DNA of 64,000 nucleotides from Euonymus europaeus (lineage: Eukaryota; Streptophyta; Magnoliopsida; Celastrales; Celastraceae): the NCBI GenBank assembly GCA_963580455.1, contig OY756969.1, positions 10,555,501 to 10,619,500 of the forward strand. Reading direction: 5' to 3'. The notes below the pieces were generated by a model. It did no database searches. It was not told where the DNA came from and worked only from the letters and a program-made list of their open reading frames with translations. This document shows positions 63,121-64,000 of the stretch, one piece after another. A program made the translations under genes and the position numbers. Position 1 is the first letter of the stretch. The number at the start of each line of letters is the position of its first letter.

Positions 63121-64000
63121 ACGAGTATAAGCTTCCAAGACTATTGCGATGCCAAAACACCAACTTCCTATGACAAATGGACAAAACCGTTAAAAGCTAC
63201 TCCATAGAGAGAGTTGAGCAACTTCGGACCATCAGAGTTGCTCGGTGTACACTTTTTATTGTTCTTCTATGTCAAATTTTATGAGTATAGCCTTCCTATA
63301 TTATTTCGATGCCAAAACCCCAACTTTCTATGACAAATAGACAAAGCCGTTAAAAGCTCCTCCATAGAGAGAGTTGAGCAACTTCGGACCATCAAAGTTG
63401 CTCGGTGTACACTTTTTATTGTTCTTCTATGTCAAATTTAATGAGTATAAGCTTCCATGATTATTTCGATGTCAAAACACCAACTTTCTATGAAAAATGG
63501 ATAAAATCATTAAAAGCTCCTCCATAGAGAGAGTTGAGCAACTCCAGACCATCAAAGCTGCTCGGTGTACATTTTTTTTTGTTCTTCTTTGTCAAATTTT
63601 ATGAGTATAGGCTTTCTAGATTATTTCGATGACGAAACACTAATTTTATGTGACAAATAGACAAAATCGTTAAAAGCTCCTCCATTGAGAGAGTTGAGAA
63701 ATTCCGAACCATCAAAGTTGCTCGGTGTACACTTTTTATTATTCTCTTATGTCAAATTTTACGAGTACAAGCTCAATAGATTATTTCGATGCCAAAACTC
63801 CAACTTTGTATCACAAATGGATAAAATCGTTAAAGACTCTTCCATGGATAGAATTGAGTAATTCTGAATCATCAACGATGATAGGTATGCACTTTTTATT
63901 GTTTTTTTAAGTCCAAATTTAACAATTTTCGCTTCATAGATTATTTTGTTCTCAAGACAACCAATTTCGTTCTAAACTGGGCAAAACAATTAAAAACACA

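Larger units (their letters stand above)
57432..64000 (+). repeat. Satellite block C, 160-bp tandem monomers
   Basis: About 41 monomers, same family and orientation, continuing the array interrupted by CACTA and running out of the window. Variant marks are at 57762, 58402, 62884 and 63843. The first monomers match the ~9-monomer domain left of CACTA (ACACTAACTTTCCATGACAAATAG). The rest resembles pieces of block B: about 58.25-59.4 kb matches 23.7-24.8 kb, about 60.2-63.1 kb matches 28.8-31.7 kb, and 63.5-64.0 kb matches 36.4-36.9 kb. No gene is seen. Confidence 0.97.

Noticed and set aside
1..64000. CRISPR array, tRNA or rRNA genes
   Set aside because: The repeats are long contiguous 160-bp satellite monomers without spacers, and I saw no tRNA or rRNA signature by eye.

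Overview
This is a plant nuclear window, probably from a eudicot, lying in heterochromatin. About 49.6 kb of the 64 kb is one AT-rich satellite with a 160-bp monomer, roughly 310 monomers by division. All monomers inspected run head to tail on the + strand. No host gene is intact. Plant origin is inferred from the two-gene CACTA (En/Spm) transposon, the chromodomain Ty3/gypsy element, introns with GT/AG borders, and a captured fragment of a plant leucine-rich-repeat gene. I do not recognise the satellite and cannot name the species.

Layout. Satellite block A (1-6837) starts with a 6-monomer, ~960-bp higher-order repeat and becomes irregular after about 4.1 kb. A Ty3/gypsy chromovirus relic (6843-10509, minus strand, CTCCT target duplication) follows. 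It has one 414-bp LTR, a 99-bp remnant of the other, no gag-protease region, and a pol gene with in-frame stops. Satellite block B (10515-46725) is a mosaic of higher-order repeats of 9, 10 and 19 monomers, plus a ~5.1-kb segment present twice 19,685 bp apart. A 10.7-kb CACTA element (46726-57431, AAA target duplication) interrupts the array. Satellite block C (57432-64000) continues the same array and is largely a patchwork of segments also seen in block B.

The CACTA element has 17-bp terminal inverted repeats, dense subterminal copies of a TTACCGACGG-type motif, and two transposition genes on the minus strand separated by about 100 bp. The first is TNPD-like (Transposase-associated, Transposase_21, DUF4218, DUF4216). 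The second is a Transposase_24-type (TNPA-position) gene. Both carry premature stops, and the second is also split by a 1.2-kb LTR-like insertion. Between the transposase and the right end the element holds two adjoining exons of a host LRR gene with their intron.

The most unusual features belong to the satellite. Each canonical monomer has a 9-bp dyad that could form a hairpin. A recurrent variant monomer lacks this dyad but has a 12-bp perfect palindrome at the same place. Both transposons inserted within the same ~10 bp of the monomer, at the end of a run of spaced A-tracts. Nothing here works as a gene pathway: the coding content is decayed mobile DNA nested in the satellite. A centromeric or pericentromeric location is plausible but unproven.
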